This document shows, in pieces, positions 8,913-17,989 of a stretch of 64,000 bases of DNA. The notes beneath the pieces were generated by a model that was not told the origin of the DNA, made no database searches, and saw nothing but the letters and a program-made list of their open reading frames with translations. The DNA lies in NCBI GenBank assembly GCA_027038835.1, contig JALWGC010000014.1, forward strand, positions 62,001-126,000, given 5' to 3'. Source of the DNA: Helicobacteraceae bacterium (lineage in GTDB: Bacteria; Campylobacterota; Campylobacteria; Campylobacterales; Sulfurimonadaceae). The position numbers and the translations under genes are program-made. The stretch's first letter is position 1, and the number at the start of each line of letters is the position of its first letter.

Positions 8913-9288
8913 AACACAAGAGGAGTGGAGAGAGCTTCTAAGTGATGAAGAGTTCTATGTCTGCCGCCAAAAAGGAACCGAGCGCCCATTTAGCGGCAAA
9001 TACAACGCATACAAAGGAAGCGGCATTTTCGTTTGCAAATGTTGCGCCAATCCTCTTTTCGATGCCGCTACGAAGTTCGACTCGGGTACGGGGTGGCCAA
9101 GTTTCTACGCTCCCATCTCTCCCGATGCCGTGCAAGAACACAAAGACCTAAGTCATGGGATGATTCGAACCGAGGTGACATGCGCCAAATGCGACGCCCA
9201 CTTAGGACATGTCTTTCCCGATGGCCCGCAACCGACGGGGCTTCGCTATTGTATCAATTCGATATGTCTGAATCTAAAGGAGCGATGA
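8896..9288 (+). CDS. msrB: Peptide-methionine (R)-S-oxide reductase MsrB
   Basis: MsrB repairs the R-epimer of oxidised methionine in proteins. The 130-residue protein has the two zinc CxxC motifs (CKCC and CAKC), the substrate motif [11 protein letters not shown], and the catalytic cysteine in RYCINS. Standalone MsrB domains are usually this size. The start at 8896 ([11 protein letters not shown]) is chosen because upstream in-frame codons lie deep inside the preceding gene; GAAGAG just upstream can serve as a ribosome-binding site. No signal peptide is present, so it acts in the cytoplasm. It overlaps the upstream gene and is followed at once by the cyclophilin gene. Confidence 0.95.
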   Translation: MEKIVKTQEEWRELLSDEEFYVCRQKGTERPFSGKYNAYKGSGIFVCKCCANPLFDAATKFDSGTGWPSFYAPISPDAVQEHKDLSHGMIRTEVTCAKCDAHLGHVFPDGPQPTGLRYCINSICLNLKER

Positions 9289-9289
9289 G

Positions 9290-9820
9290 ATGAAAAAGAT
9301 TGTAGCTATTTTACTTTTTAGTATCGCGCTTTTTGCGCAAAACCCACATGTCGTGCTTGCAACCTCCAAAGGTGACATCGAGCTCGAACTCTACCCCGAT
9401 GTCGCCCCAAAAGCGGTTGAAAACTTCCTCGCTCACGTCAAAGAAGGCTACTATAATCATGTCGCTTTTCATAGAGTCATAGCCGGATTCATGATCCAAA
9501 CCGGCGATCCTACCGAAACGGGTCGAGGGGGCGAGAGTATTTGGAAAAAACCCTTTGAAGACGAGTTCAAACCGGGCTACACGTTCGATGACGCCGGAGT
9601 GCTTGCGATGGCCAATCGCGGTCCAAACACCAACGGCAGTCAGTTTTTCATCACTACCGCACCGGCACGATGGTTAAACGGTCACTACACCATCTTCGGT
9701 CATGTCGTACGGGGAATGGGCGCAGTAAGAAAGATAGAACGCACGCCGACAACCGGAAGAAGCGGAGGGGATCGCCCTATAGAGCGTATCGAAATTATAA
9801 AGGCGTACGTTAAAAAATAG
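9290..9820 (+). CDS. ppiA: Periplasmic peptidyl-prolyl cis-trans isomerase, cyclophilin type
   Basis: The 176-residue protein begins with a signal peptide (basic MKK, hydrophobic VAILLFSIALF, cleavage probably near residue 19), so it works in the periplasm as a proline isomerase in protein folding. The cyclophilin core is complete: FHRVIAGFMIQTGDP holds the catalytic arginine and FxxQ region, then MANRGPNTNGSQFFI, and the tryptophan in RWLNGHYTIFG. Length and order match single-domain bacterial PpiA. It starts one base after the msrB stop, with AAAGGAG upstream. Its 3' end overlaps the convergent folP by 11 bases. Confidence 0.94.
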   Translation: MKKIVAILLFSIALFAQNPHVVLATSKGDIELELYPDVAPKAVENFLAHVKEGYYNHVAFHRVIAGFMIQTGDPTETGRGGESIWKKPFEDEFKPGYTFDDAGVLAMANRGPNTNGSQFFITTAPARWLNGHYTIFGHVVRGMGAVRKIERTPTTGRSGGDRPIERIEIIKAYVKK

Positions 9821-10958
9821 GCTTTTTCAAAGCCTGTGCTATATCGAGCGCTTGTCTGTGCTCATAGACATCATGTACACGCAAAATCGACGCTCCCTCC
9901 TCTGCAGCTTTTAGATGCAGCGCCAACGTTCCCGCCAAACGTTTTTCGCTTGGGCTTGGGGAGAGTTTGTCTATCATCGACTTTCTCGAAGCACCGACAA
10001 GTAGCGGTTTTTGCAGTGTAAGGAAATGGGAGAGATGCTGCAAAAGAGCGATGTTGTGCTCCAAAGTTTTCCCAAACCCTATGCCGATATCCAAAACCAC
10101 ATCGTCAATCCCAAACGAAGCCGCTTTTTCGCTTTGTCGCTGCAAATACCCATACACTTCCTCCACGACATCTTCGTAACTCGGATTTAACTGCATGGTT
10201 TGGGGGCTGCCTTGCATGTGCATAATCACCGCCGTAGCACCGTAGGATGCACACAACTTACACACTTCGTCATCTTCAAGCCCCGTTATATCGTTGACTA
10301 TGCTAAAACCGCGTTCCAAAACGTAGTCGATAACTTCAGGCGTATAGGAGTCGATGCTAAAACGTGCTTTTTCGTAAAGTTTTCGTTTATAAATCGCATC
10401 GGCAATAGGGCGGATACGAGAAAGCTCCTCCTCTTTTGTCACTTTTTCTGCACCCGGTCTTGAAGAAACACCCCCGATATCGACGATATCCGCTCCCTCT
10501 TCAATCATCTTCTCTATCGCATTTACGGCATTTTCCCCCATAAAGCGGCTTTGGGAGTAGAAACTGTCGTCGTTGGCGTTCACTATCCCCATGATTTCTA
10601 CTTTGCTCACTCTTTTTGTTCGAGTGAGTGCATGCAAATAGCGAGAAACCTCTTTGAGACCAAACGGCTGAGCCGCTTCTTTTTTCGCAAGTCTTTGCAA
10701 CTGCCGTTTGGTAGCTATAAGCAGCCCGTCAACTTCGCTTGGCGTAGCCAAAATCGTCCCTCTTGGAACGGCGAAATCCGCTCCAACACTCAAAGCGTCT
10801 TGTTTGAGAATGTTCGCAGCTCCCACATGAAGCGATTCTACGGCGATGAGATAATGGGTGGCTTTTGCAGCGAGTATCTCTTTTGCGCCGCTATCGACCG
10901 CTATCTTTTGCAAATACGCTTTTATATCTATATCGTTTGCGAGTGCTTTAATTTTCAT
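9810..10958 (-). CDS. folP: Dihydropteroate synthase FolP
   Basis: FolP joins p-aminobenzoate to the pterin pyrophosphate in folate synthesis. The 382-residue protein is about 100 residues longer than E. coli DHPS because of an N-terminal extension, as in Helicobacter and Campylobacter. The TIM-barrel motifs follow in order: GIVNANDDSF, DIGGVSSRPGA, SIDSYTPEV, NDITG, MHMQGSPQTMQ, DIGIGFGKT and GASRKS. The pterin loop reads NANDDSF rather than the common NVTPDSF, a known kind of variation in this phylum. It overlaps holB by 11 bases. The order lysC-hobA-holB-folP is the one I recall from H. pylori. Confidence 0.95.
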   Translation of the reverse strand: MKIKALANDIDIKAYLQKIAVDSGAKEILAAKATHYLIAVESLHVGAANILKQDALSVGADFAVPRGTILATPSEVDGLLIATKRQLQRLAKKEAAQPFGLKEVSRYLHALTRTKRVSKVEIMGIVNANDDSFYSQSRFMGENAVNAIEKMIEEGADIVDIGGVSSRPGAEKVTKEEELSRIRPIADAIYKRKLYEKARFSIDSYTPEVIDYVLERGFSIVNDITGLEDDEVCKLCASYGATAVIMHMQGSPQTMQLNPSYEDVVEEVYGYLQRQSEKAASFGIDDVVLDIGIGFGKTLEHNIALLQHLSHFLTLQKPLLVGASRKSMIDKLSPSPSEKRLAGTLALHLKAAEEGASILRVHDVYEHRQALDIAQALKKPIF

Positions 10959-11553
10959 GTAAAAACCCCATCAGTAAAAATGAAAAAACGACACTCGCTC
11001 TGGAGTTGAGCTCCAAAAGTCTGTAAGCGGTATCGAAATTTTCCAAAATCGCTCCGCTTGGCTGCAACCCTTCAGTGAGCGCTTTTTTATAAAGCGCTTC
11101 GACAATCTCTTTCGCTTCGGATTTGGTAACGTTCTTGTGTTTGCTCAAAAACTCGAAAACCGCTTGCAAATCGAGTGTTTTCAAGCTGATATCAAGCTCC
11201 AAATCCCCCTTTTTCGTTCCCTCTTTTTGGATGGGCATTCTTGAGCGGATTGTCGGTAAAAGGGTCGATTTGGAAGGGGAAAGCAAGATAAAAACGATAT
11301 TTTTCGGAGGCTCTTCGAGGATTTTAAGCAGCGTATTTTGAGCGTAAACGTTGAACTCTTCCGCACCTATGAGGATGTATTTTTCCTCCTCTTCGCTAAT
11401 GTACGCTTCGGCAATCGCCGCTTTGGCGTCTTCGACTAGAAACTTCTCCTTGACGAAATTCACTACCCGTTTGGAGCGTAACTCCTCTTGAAGTTTGGCA
11501 GCCCTTTCTTCGACATTTTCACAAACGAGGATGTAACCTCTATGGGGTGACAT
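10948..11553 (-). CDS. holB: DNA polymerase III subunit delta' (HolB-type)
   Basis: This 201-residue protein corresponds to the clamp-loader delta' subunit. It keeps the AAA+ core features near YILIGAEEFNVYAQNTLLK and the conserved LKILEEPPKN segment with the following arginine-bearing STLLPTIRSRMP. Delta' in this phylum is short and does not bind ATP. I chose the ATG at 11553 (MSPHRGYILVCEN) because GGAGAGG lies 4 bases upstream; an ATG at 11565 is possible. The gene starts inside the end of hobA and overlaps folP. Placement between hobA and folP supports the call. Confidence 0.85.
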   Translation of the reverse strand: MSPHRGYILVCENVEERAAKLQEELRSKRVVNFVKEKFLVEDAKAAIAEAYISEEEEKYILIGAEEFNVYAQNTLLKILEEPPKNIVFILLSPSKSTLLPTIRSRMPIQKEGTKKGDLELDISLKTLDLQAVFEFLSKHKNVTKSEAKEIVEALYKKALTEGLQPSGAILENFDTAYRLLELNSRASVVFSFLLMGFLHEN

Positions 11554-12088
11554 CGACCTCTCCATACATCGCTGCCGCCAAAGAAGCATCGAAAAGTTTG
11601 AAAAGTTGCAAAAGCTTTATATCGAGATGGCTATCGTGGGAATTGAGTTTGAAACTGTTTTGATAATCCTCGTCAAATATCCAAAAATAGGTATCGTCTC
11701 TTCTTTTGGCGATGTCGGCTCGCTTGTCTTCACCTCTGCCGATATACCAAAAAATGAACCGCTCGCCAAACGAAAGACGCAGCATGTCTTCGACCATATC
11801 GATCATCTCTCCACCGCTGACATAATCGAAATGGGCATAAACGCTCTCTATCGAAAGGATAGGAATTAGAGGACGGTCGGGTTGAGGGGAGTTGAGCTTT
11901 TCGAGGATGTAGCGCTCGAACCACCGCCGTTTCTCATCAGTTATGAGCACGATCGTTTTTCCTTCTAAAATCTCCTGCAAACACGCAGCGGTCGGGATAA
12001 CCCATTCAAAGCGGATCTCCTCGAGCCAACTTAGAGAAGCACCCTCTTCACGTATGGCATCGAGACTCCAATGGGCGAAATCCTGCAT
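11540..12088 (-). CDS. hobA: DnaA initiation-associating protein HobA
   Basis: HobA binds domain I of DnaA and promotes orisome assembly at oriC; it is the functional counterpart of E. coli DiaA and is restricted to Campylobacterota. The 182-residue length matches H. pylori HobA (HP1230). The sequence shows a SIS-like alpha/beta pattern (GKTIVLITDEKRRWFERYI, then RPLIPILSIESVYAHFDY) and an acidic central surface. Position directly between lysC and holB is the same as in H. pylori. No catalytic residues are expected. It is one of the best taxonomic markers in the window. Confidence 0.85.
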   Translation of the reverse strand: MQDFAHWSLDAIREEGASLSWLEEIRFEWVIPTAACLQEILEGKTIVLITDEKRRWFERYILEKLNSPQPDRPLIPILSIESVYAHFDYVSGGEMIDMVEDMLRLSFGERFIFWYIGRGEDKRADIAKRRDDTYFWIFDEDYQNSFKLNSHDSHLDIKLLQLFKLFDASLAAAMYGEVDVTP

Positions 12089-12093
12089 GGGGC

Positions 12094-13305
12094 TTACTTA
12101 TCCAGTTCGTATGCGCTGTGTAGGCTTCTAACGGCAAGTTCGCCGTATTTTTCATCGATCACCATCGAGATTTTTATCTCGCTGGTGGAGATCATGTTGA
12201 TGTTTATGTTCTCTTTCGCCATAGTCGAAAACGCTTTTGCCGCTACGCCCGAATGGGATTTCATACCGACCCCAACGACACTCACTTTGCAAATCGCTTC
12301 GTTGTACGACTCCGCTTCTATCTCGTCGTTACCGACAAATTTCGCTACGACCTCTTTGGCATCGTTCAAGTCGGTTTTAGGAACGGTGAAGTCGATGTTG
12401 GTTTTGTCGTTGTGCGCTTTGTTTTGAATGATCATATCGACATTGACGTTCGCCTCGGCAAGTGCGTTGAAGATATCACTTGCGATTCCGGGTCTGTCTT
12501 TGACACCCATCAACGAAACCCGTGCTTGATTTTTATCGAGTGCTATTCCGCTTACTAATGGTTTTTCCATGATATTTTCTTCCTTTGTGATTAATGTTCC
12601 CTCTTCATCGCTGAAGCTACTTCTTGTAACGAGATTGACATCGAGTTTTTTCGCTAGTTCGACCGATCGGTTTTGCAACACTTTCGCGCCCAAACTTGCA
12701 AGCTCGAGCATCTCGTCATAAGAGATTTTCTCCAGCTTTTTCGCTTTTGGTTCTATGCGCGGGTCGGTTGTAAAAATCCCCGGAACATCGGTGTATATCT
12801 CACACAAGTCCGCCTTGAGCGCACCCGCTATCGCTACGGCACTAAGATCGCTTCCACCACGTCCAAGTGTTGTAACGTTCCCTTCGGGAGTTACACCTTG
12901 AAAGCCTGCCACGACGACGATTCTCCCCTCTTTAAGCTCGTTTTGCATAGCGCTTGGGTCTATCACTTCTATACGCGCTTTGGTGTGCACCTCATCGGTT
13001 ACGATTCCCGCTTTTCTCCCGCTCATCGAAACCGCAGGCAGCCCCATTTCGTTTAGCGCGATCGAGAGTAGTGCCGCCGTTACACGCTCGCCTGAACTAA
13101 GAAGCATATCCATATCTTCACGACGCGGGTTCTTACTGAAATGCTCCGCGTAGCTTATAAGCTTGTTGGTCTCGCCGCTCATAGCCGAAACCACGACAAC
13201 GACGTCGTTCCCCTCTCTTTTCGTTTTCGCAACGCGGTTGGCGACGTTTTGAATCCTATCTAAATCCCCTACACTCGTTCCACCGAATTTTTGTACTATC
13301 AACAT
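12094..13305 (-). CDS. lysC: Aspartate kinase LysC
   Basis: Aspartokinase phosphorylates aspartate, the first step to lysine/diaminopimelate, threonine and methionine. The 403-residue protein opens with the kinase motif [11 protein letters not shown]; the amino-acid kinase domain extends to about residue 230. Two ACT domains follow ([19 protein letters not shown] and [18 protein letters not shown]), which normally bind lysine or threonine for feedback control. Length fits the alpha subunit of Bacillus-type aspartokinase II, in which an internal start also gives a beta subunit; whether that happens here cannot be told. The start overlaps the rppH stop as TAATG, so the genes are coupled. Confidence 0.95.
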   Translation of the reverse strand: MLIVQKFGGTSVGDLDRIQNVANRVAKTKREGNDVVVVVSAMSGETNKLISYAEHFSKNPRREDMDMLLSSGERVTAALLSIALNEMGLPAVSMSGRKAGIVTDEVHTKARIEVIDPSAMQNELKEGRIVVVAGFQGVTPEGNVTTLGRGGSDLSAVAIAGALKADLCEIYTDVPGIFTTDPRIEPKAKKLEKISYDEMLELASLGAKVLQNRSVELAKKLDVNLVTRSSFSDEEGTLITKEENIMEKPLVSGIALDKNQARVSLMGVKDRPGIASDIFNALAEANVNVDMIIQNKAHNDKTNIDFTVPKTDLNDAKEVVAKFVGNDEIEAESYNEAICKVSVVGVGMKSHSGVAAKAFSTMAKENININMISTSEIKISMVIDEKYGELAVRSLHSAYELDK

Positions 13306-13775
13306 TACAGATAACCCTCGTTTTTAAAATATTGCAAAACCGTCTCGTACACCGGTTTTTTGAAATGTGCCGTATGTTTTAGCACCTCGTCCACATCGAC
13401 GAATTTGTACTCGTCGAATTCGGGGTGCTTCGTATCGAGCTTGATCGCGTTCTCGTCTTTGAGTCGAAGGAGAAAATAGCGTTGAGTCTGCCCTTTGTAA
13501 GGCTTCATCTTCTTGGCTATCTTTTCGGGAAAATCGTAGCTTATCCACTCAGGATACTCCGCGACTATCTCGACGTCGTTCGTTCCTATCTCCTCTTCGA
13601 GTTCGCGAAAAAGTGCCTCTTTGACCTCTTCCCCTTCATCGATTCCACCTTGTGGAAACTGCCATATACCCGCTATATCGTTTCTTTGTGCGATAAATAT
13701 CTTCTTTTGCTCAGGATAATCGCTGCTTAGGATTATCATCGCTACGTTTGGGCGGTATCTCTCTTTGTTTGCCAT
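13305..13775 (-). CDS. rppH: RNA 5'-pyrophosphohydrolase RppH (NudH)
   Basis: RppH removes pyrophosphate from the 5' end of triphosphorylated mRNAs and so triggers decay. The 156-residue protein has a complete Nudix box: [20 protein letters not shown] followed by IG, with the catalytic glutamates in REL-EE. The N-terminal [12 protein letters not shown] and WQFPQGGID segments are typical of RppH rather than of generic Nudix enzymes. It is the first gene of the rppH-lysC-hobA-holB-folP string, with a TATAAT 29 bases upstream of its ATG. Confidence 0.94.
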   Translation of the reverse strand: MANKERYRPNVAMIILSSDYPEQKKIFIAQRNDIAGIWQFPQGGIDEGEEVKEALFRELEEEIGTNDVEIVAEYPEWISYDFPEKIAKKMKPYKGQTQRYFLLRLKDENAIKLDTKHPEFDEYKFVDVDEVLKHTAHFKKPVYETVLQYFKNEGYL

Positions 13776-13803
13776 CGTTTTTTCCGCTAAATTTAATTGT
13801 GCG

Positions 13804-13809
13804 ATTATA
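13804..13809 (-). promoter_or_regulatory. -10 box of the rppH-lysC-hobA-holB-folP operon
   Basis: TATAAT on the minus strand, 28 bases before the rppH ATG. It lies in the 78-base divergent spacer shared with hemW. A -35 box is not apparent. All five genes downstream are joined by short overlaps or gaps of a few bases, so this is probably their main promoter. Confidence 0.6.
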
Positions 13810-13853
13810 CAGAAAATGTAATTACGTTTCCTTTAAGTGGTTAAGATTGCACT

Positions 13854-14912
13854 ATGCTTTTATACATCCACATCCCTTTTTGCGATTCGAAGTGCCACTA
13901 TTGCGCTTTTAATTCCTATGTCGATAAGTTCGAGTTGCGTAGCGCCTATATGCAAGCTTTGTGCCGACAACTACGTTTCGAACTCGAACGTTTCGAGACA
14001 AAACCAAAGAGCGTAAAAACCGTTTTTTTCGGCGGCGGCACCCCTTCTACCGTCGCACCCGAACTTTACGAATCGGTTTTTGCAATTTTCTCCCCTTACC
14101 TTTGCGACAATGCCGAAATCACCTCCGAAGCCAATCCAAACAGCGCGACAAAAGAGTGGCTTGAGGGTATGAAGCACTTGGGGGTCAATCGCATCAGTTT
14201 CGGAGTGCAAAGCTTCGATGAAAAAAAACTCAAACTACTAGGGCGTGCCCACAACAAGACACAAGCCATAAACGCGATACAAAACGCCCATGAGGTCGGT
14301 TTTTCCCATATATCGCTCGATCTTATCTACGCCGTTGCACAAGATACGAAAGAGCTGCTTTTTAACGACTTGAAACAAGCGTTCGACCTCCCCATCGACC
14401 ACCTTAGTGCCTATGCACTGACTATAGAAGAAAACACCCCTTTTGCCAAAAACGGCAAGATAGCCAAAGAGCAACTCGACTTGACAAAAGCGTTTTTCGC
14501 TCAAATCGAACAAAACGGCTTCAAACAGTACGAAATCAGCAATTTCGGACGCTACAAAAGCCGCCATAACCTTGGATACTGGCGATACGAAGACTACTTG
14601 GGCGTAGGAGCCGGAGCGGTCGGAAAAAAACAAAACCGCCGTTTCTACCCCGCAAACGACATAGAAGCCTACATAGCAAACCCGCTTGCTTGCACAATCG
14701 AAACCCTCACACAAGAAGATATGCAATTTGAACGAATCTTTCTTGGGCTACGAAGTGAAGTGGGCGTAGCGAAAACGCTTCTAAACCAAGCAGAGAGAGA
14801 AAAAGCGCACATTTTGATCAAAGAGGGGAAACTTGTAGATAAAAACGGCCGCTATTTCAACATCGATTATCTACTTGCGGACGAGATAGCGATGTTTTTA
14901 AGCAACAATTAG
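13854..14912 (+). CDS. hemW: Radical SAM heme chaperone HemW (HemN-like)
   Basis: This 352-residue protein carries the radical-SAM [4Fe-4S] motif CDSKCHYC (Cx3Cx2C) at its N-terminus, followed by FFGGGTPSTV and NRISFGVQSFDEKKLKLLGR, both typical of the HemN/HemW family. The family was first named oxygen-independent coproporphyrinogen oxidase. The short type, with the N-terminus IHIPFCDSKC directly at residue 5, is now assigned to HemW, which inserts heme into respiratory proteins. The HemN-specific N-terminal extension is absent, so HemW is preferred. It is divergent from rppH and is followed by the tat genes. Confidence 0.88.
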   Translation: MLLYIHIPFCDSKCHYCAFNSYVDKFELRSAYMQALCRQLRFELERFETKPKSVKTVFFGGGTPSTVAPELYESVFAIFSPYLCDNAEITSEANPNSATKEWLEGMKHLGVNRISFGVQSFDEKKLKLLGRAHNKTQAINAIQNAHEVGFSHISLDLIYAVAQDTKELLFNDLKQAFDLPIDHLSAYALTIEENTPFAKNGKIAKEQLDLTKAFFAQIEQNGFKQYEISNFGRYKSRHNLGYWRYEDYLGVGAGAVGKKQNRRFYPANDIEAYIANPLACTIETLTQEDMQFERIFLGLRSEVGVAKTLLNQAEREKAHILIKEGKLVDKNGRYFNIDYLLADEIAMFLSNN

Positions 14913-14947
14913 ATAAAATCGCAAATAAAAATTTTTGAAGGTTGCAT

Positions 14948-15376
14948 ATGTTTGGAATGGGTTTTTCGGAACTGCTCGTTATCGCGGTGATAGCTATCTT
15001 GTTTTTGGGTCCTGACAAACTCCCCTCGACGATGGTGGAGATAGCGAAATTTTTTCGTAGTATGAAACAAACCGTCAACAGCGTCAAAGAGTCGATAAAC
15101 GAAGAGATTCACATCGAAGATATCAAAAAAGAAGCGCTGGAGTACAAACAAAAGCTTCTCGAAGCCGAAACGAAAGTGAACTCCACGTTCAATCCCCACG
15201 CGCTCAACGACGAAATAAACGCCCTTTTGGAAGAGGAGGATACCCCTCCGGCATCCGACAAACCCCTAAAACCGGCATACGAGGAACCGACTTTTACGAA
15301 AAAAGACTCGACACAAGAGGTTGAAAAACCGCAAACACAAAGCAAAAACGAAGAGGAAGAGAAAAAAGATGTTTGA
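14948..15376 (+). CDS. tatB: Sec-independent protein translocase subunit TatB
   Basis: TatB, with TatC, recognises twin-arginine signal peptides of folded exported proteins. The 142-residue protein begins with MFGMGFSELLVIAVIAILFL, a single N-terminal membrane helix, then the glycine-proline hinge LGPDKLP and an amphipathic helix. A charged tail rich in Glu and Lys follows, longer than in TatA, which favours TatB. The ATG at 14948 is preferred over TTG at 14942 because GAAGG (14937-14941) is well spaced. tatC overlaps by 8 bases. tatA is not next to it, so it must lie elsewhere. Confidence 0.92.
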   Translation: MFGMGFSELLVIAVIAILFLGPDKLPSTMVEIAKFFRSMKQTVNSVKESINEEIHIEDIKKEALEYKQKLLEAETKVNSTFNPHALNDEINALLEEEDTPPASDKPLKPAYEEPTFTKKDSTQEVEKPQTQSKNEEEEKKDV

Positions 15377-16190
15377 AGAACTTCGCCCCCATTTGGTTGA
15401 ACTGAGAAAACGCTTGGGTATCAGCGTCGCTGCACTCATCGTTATGTTTTTCGTGATGTTCTATTTCCATGAAGCGCTTTTGAACTGGATGGTGCAACCG
15501 CTTAACGACGCACTTTTGGAGGTTGGGAAAAAATCGGTAAACGCCGCTAACGGAATGGTGACGACATCGCAAGTCGGCGGTGCGTTCTTCGTAGCGCTCA
15601 AAGTCTCTTTTTTCGCCGCTATCGTTACCGCTTTGCCGATAATCCTCTCGCAAATCTGGCTCTTCATAGCACCCGGACTCTATGCCCATGAAAAGAAGAT
15701 GATACTCCCGTTTATCGTCGGAGGAACGGTGATGTTCGTCGTGGGAGTGCTTTTTGCCTACTATGTCGTTACCCCGTTTGGATTCGATTTTCTCATCACT
15801 TTCGGTAGTTTCAAATTTACCCCGCTTATCAACATAGAGGACTATGTCGGGTTTTTCACCAAAATCATGTTCGGGTTCGGTATAGCGTTCGAATTGCCGG
15901 TATTTTCATACTTTTTGGCGCTTTTAGGGCTTATAGACGACAGACAGATGACCTCGTTTTTCAAATACGCCATCGTCATCATTTTCATCGTCGCAGCTCT
16001 CCTTACACCGCCGGATGTTCTCACACAGCTACTTATGGCCGGGCCGCTTATCATCCTTTACGGTTTTTCGATTCTCATAGTCAAACTCGTCAATCCGGCT
16101 CCAAAAGAGGAAGAGGAGGAGGAAGAAGCGAAAGAAGAGGTTGAGCAAATCGCCAAAGAGAGTACCGGACACAGCAGAGAAAAACGGTGA
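15369..16190 (+). CDS. tatC: Sec-independent protein translocase subunit TatC
   Basis: TatC is the polytopic core of the Tat receptor. The 273-residue protein has the N-terminal FEELRPHLVELRKRLG motif that contacts the twin-arginine signal, then six predicted membrane helices, with VTPFGFDFLITF and NIEDYVGF as typical TatC signatures. The cytoplasmic C-terminal tail is very acidic (a run of seven glutamates near residue 258), an extension longer than in E. coli. The ATG at 15369 overlaps the tatB stop; starts further upstream lie inside tatB. queA begins on its stop codon. Confidence 0.95.
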   Translation: MFEELRPHLVELRKRLGISVAALIVMFFVMFYFHEALLNWMVQPLNDALLEVGKKSVNAANGMVTTSQVGGAFFVALKVSFFAAIVTALPIILSQIWLFIAPGLYAHEKKMILPFIVGGTVMFVVGVLFAYYVVTPFGFDFLITFGSFKFTPLINIEDYVGFFTKIMFGFGIAFELPVFSYFLALLGLIDDRQMTSFFKYAIVIIFIVAALLTPPDVLTQLLMAGPLIILYGFSILIVKLVNPAPKEEEEEEEAKEEVEQIAKESTGHSREKR

Positions 16191-17212
16191 AGAATAAAGA
16201 GCTTTTAACCGCAAGCTACGACTTCACGCTTCCAAAAGAGCTCATAGCGACCTACCCCGCTACCCCTCGCGACAGCGCGAAGCTTTTAGTGTATGAGCGC
16301 GCAAGCGACACTCTGACCCACGCCGTTTTTCGAGATATCAAACGATTCATCCCAAAAGATACGGCACTGGTTTTCAACGATACCAAAGTTATCAAAGCAC
16401 GCCTTTTTGGGCACAAAACGACCGGTGGTAAAATAGAACTCCTTATCAACCGCCCCATAAACGCGTACGAAATCGACGTCTATATCCGAGGCAGAGTCAA
16501 ACCGGGCACTGTTTTGCATTTTGACAACGACCTAAAAGCCGAAGTCCTCACCCTTTTTGAAGATGGAAGCAGACGGGTTCGTTTTTTCCATCAAGATAGC
16601 GCGCTTCGTTTCGAAGAGCTTCTACCCGTTATCGATAAAATCGGCCATATCCCTCTCCCCCCTTATATCGACAGAGCCGACGAGGCGATAGACCAAGAGG
16701 AGTACCAAAGCGTTTTCGCACAAAAAGAGGGAGCCGTCGCCGCACCTACCGCTTCGCTCCATTTCACCCAAGAGCTTTACAAACACATAGAAGCGAACTT
16801 TCCAACGGCAAAACTCACCTTGCATGTCGGAAGCGGAACGTTCAAACCGGTCGAATCCGACATCATCACCGACCATCCGATGCACTCCGAATACTACGAA
16901 ATCCCACATGAAGCGCAAGCACTTTTAGATAGCACAACACCTCTTTTGGCAGTCGGTACGACAAGCACGCGCACTATCGAATACTACGCCAGAACCAAAC
17001 GACCATCAGGTGAAGCCAACCTGTTTTTGCATCCGCAAAATCCGCCTATTCGCGTCAACCATCTGCTAACGAACTTCCACCTGCCAAAATCGACCCTTTT
17101 GATGCTCGTCGCATCGTTTGTCGGACTTGAAAAAACTTTGGAACTCTACGACATCGCCATCAAAGAGCGCTACCGCTTCTACTCCTACGGCGATGCGATG
17201 TTAATCTTGTAG
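16187..17212 (+). CDS. queA: S-adenosylmethionine:tRNA ribosyltransferase-isomerase QueA
   Basis: QueA moves the ribosyl group of SAM to preQ1 in tRNA to make epoxyqueuosine at position 34. The 341-residue length is standard. Motifs include YDFTLPKELIATYPATPRDSA at the N-terminus (split here only for description), HIPLPPYI, the PTASLHFT loop, HVGSGTFKPV and LTNFHLPKSTLLML at the C-terminus. The start is GTG, sharing bases with the tatC stop (GTGA), so translation is probably coupled. It converges with dprA, overlapping its end by 12 bases. Other queuosine genes are not in the window. Confidence 0.95.
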   Translation: MKNKELLTASYDFTLPKELIATYPATPRDSAKLLVYERASDTLTHAVFRDIKRFIPKDTALVFNDTKVIKARLFGHKTTGGKIELLINRPINAYEIDVYIRGRVKPGTVLHFDNDLKAEVLTLFEDGSRRVRFFHQDSALRFEELLPVIDKIGHIPLPPYIDRADEAIDQEEYQSVFAQKEGAVAAPTASLHFTQELYKHIEANFPTAKLTLHVGSGTFKPVESDIITDHPMHSEYYEIPHEAQALLDSTTPLLAVGTTSTRTIEYYARTKRPSGEANLFLHPQNPPIRVNHLLTNFHLPKSTLLMLVASFVGLEKTLELYDIAIKERYRFYSYGDAMLIL

Positions 17213-17989
17213 CACGACCCGAGCGTTTATTATAGCTATCTCCCCCATCAATTCCGCTTCGAAAACTCTACTGCCAAACTTGGCTATCGCTTCGTCGTAA
17301 GTGGGGTTCGTTTGGCAAAACGCCAAAAACGGGTCTTTTCGTTTTGCATTCAATGTGCCAAAGCGCGCGATGAACGCATCTATATCGTAGATGGCGGTGG
17401 CTTCCTTTTTGGCTAACAGCTCGTTCGTCCCCTCGCTCTCACCAAGACGGTGAGGGAGGACGAAAATCTCTTTTCCAAGCTTCTTGGCATACTCCACACT
17501 TCGCATCGTTCCGCTGTTTTTATCGGCATAAGTTACGACAAGCACATCGCCAAGCGCTACTATCAGTTCGTTTCGAAGGGGAAAGTTGTACTTAAAAGAA
17601 GGGGTATTTGGCGCGAACTGCGACAACACCAACCCTTCTTTCTCGATTTGCTCTATAAGATTTTTGTTAATAGCGGGGTAGCGCTTGTCCAGCCCCGTAG
17701 CGGCGACCATGATAGTGTTTTTCTCCCCTGCCGCTTTATGTGCTAGGGCATCGACCCCTATCGCTCCGCCGCTAACGACTACGACTCCGGCTTTTGCCAG
17801 TTTGAGCGCTATGTCATGGGTATATTTTTTCGCATAGTTGTTAGGTTTTCTCGAACCGACGATGGAGACTTTTTTTCTTCGAAGCAAGGAAAGCTCACCT
17901 TTGTAATATATCCGCTTCCCTTCAAGGGAAGTACCTTGTAAAAAATCGGCATTATCTATATAACTCGTACACATACACAAGCTCGACAT
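17201..17989 (-). CDS. dprA: DNA-processing protein DprA
   Basis: DprA binds incoming single-stranded DNA and loads RecA during natural transformation. The 262-residue protein has the Rossmann core: VSIVGSRKPNNYA, VVSGGAIGVDALAHKAA, then the FPLRNELIVALGDVLVVTYA segment. The N-terminal SAM domain of long DprAs is missing, as in H. pylori. The C-terminal 60 residues may be a small winged-helix-like domain. The start is uncertain: 17989 (MSSLCMCTSY), 17974 and 18016 are all possible, and all lie inside the end of the upstream gene. Presence of dprA suggests competence for DNA uptake. Confidence 0.88.
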   Translation of the reverse strand: MSSLCMCTSYIDNADFLQGTSLEGKRIYYKGELSLLRRKKVSIVGSRKPNNYAKKYTHDIALKLAKAGVVVVSGGAIGVDALAHKAAGEKNTIMVAATGLDKRYPAINKNLIEQIEKEGLVLSQFAPNTPSFKYNFPLRNELIVALGDVLVVTYADKNSGTMRSVEYAKKLGKEIFVLPHRLGESEGTNELLAKKEATAIYDIDAFIARFGTLNAKRKDPFLAFCQTNPTYDEAIAKFGSRVFEAELMGEIAIINARVVLQD

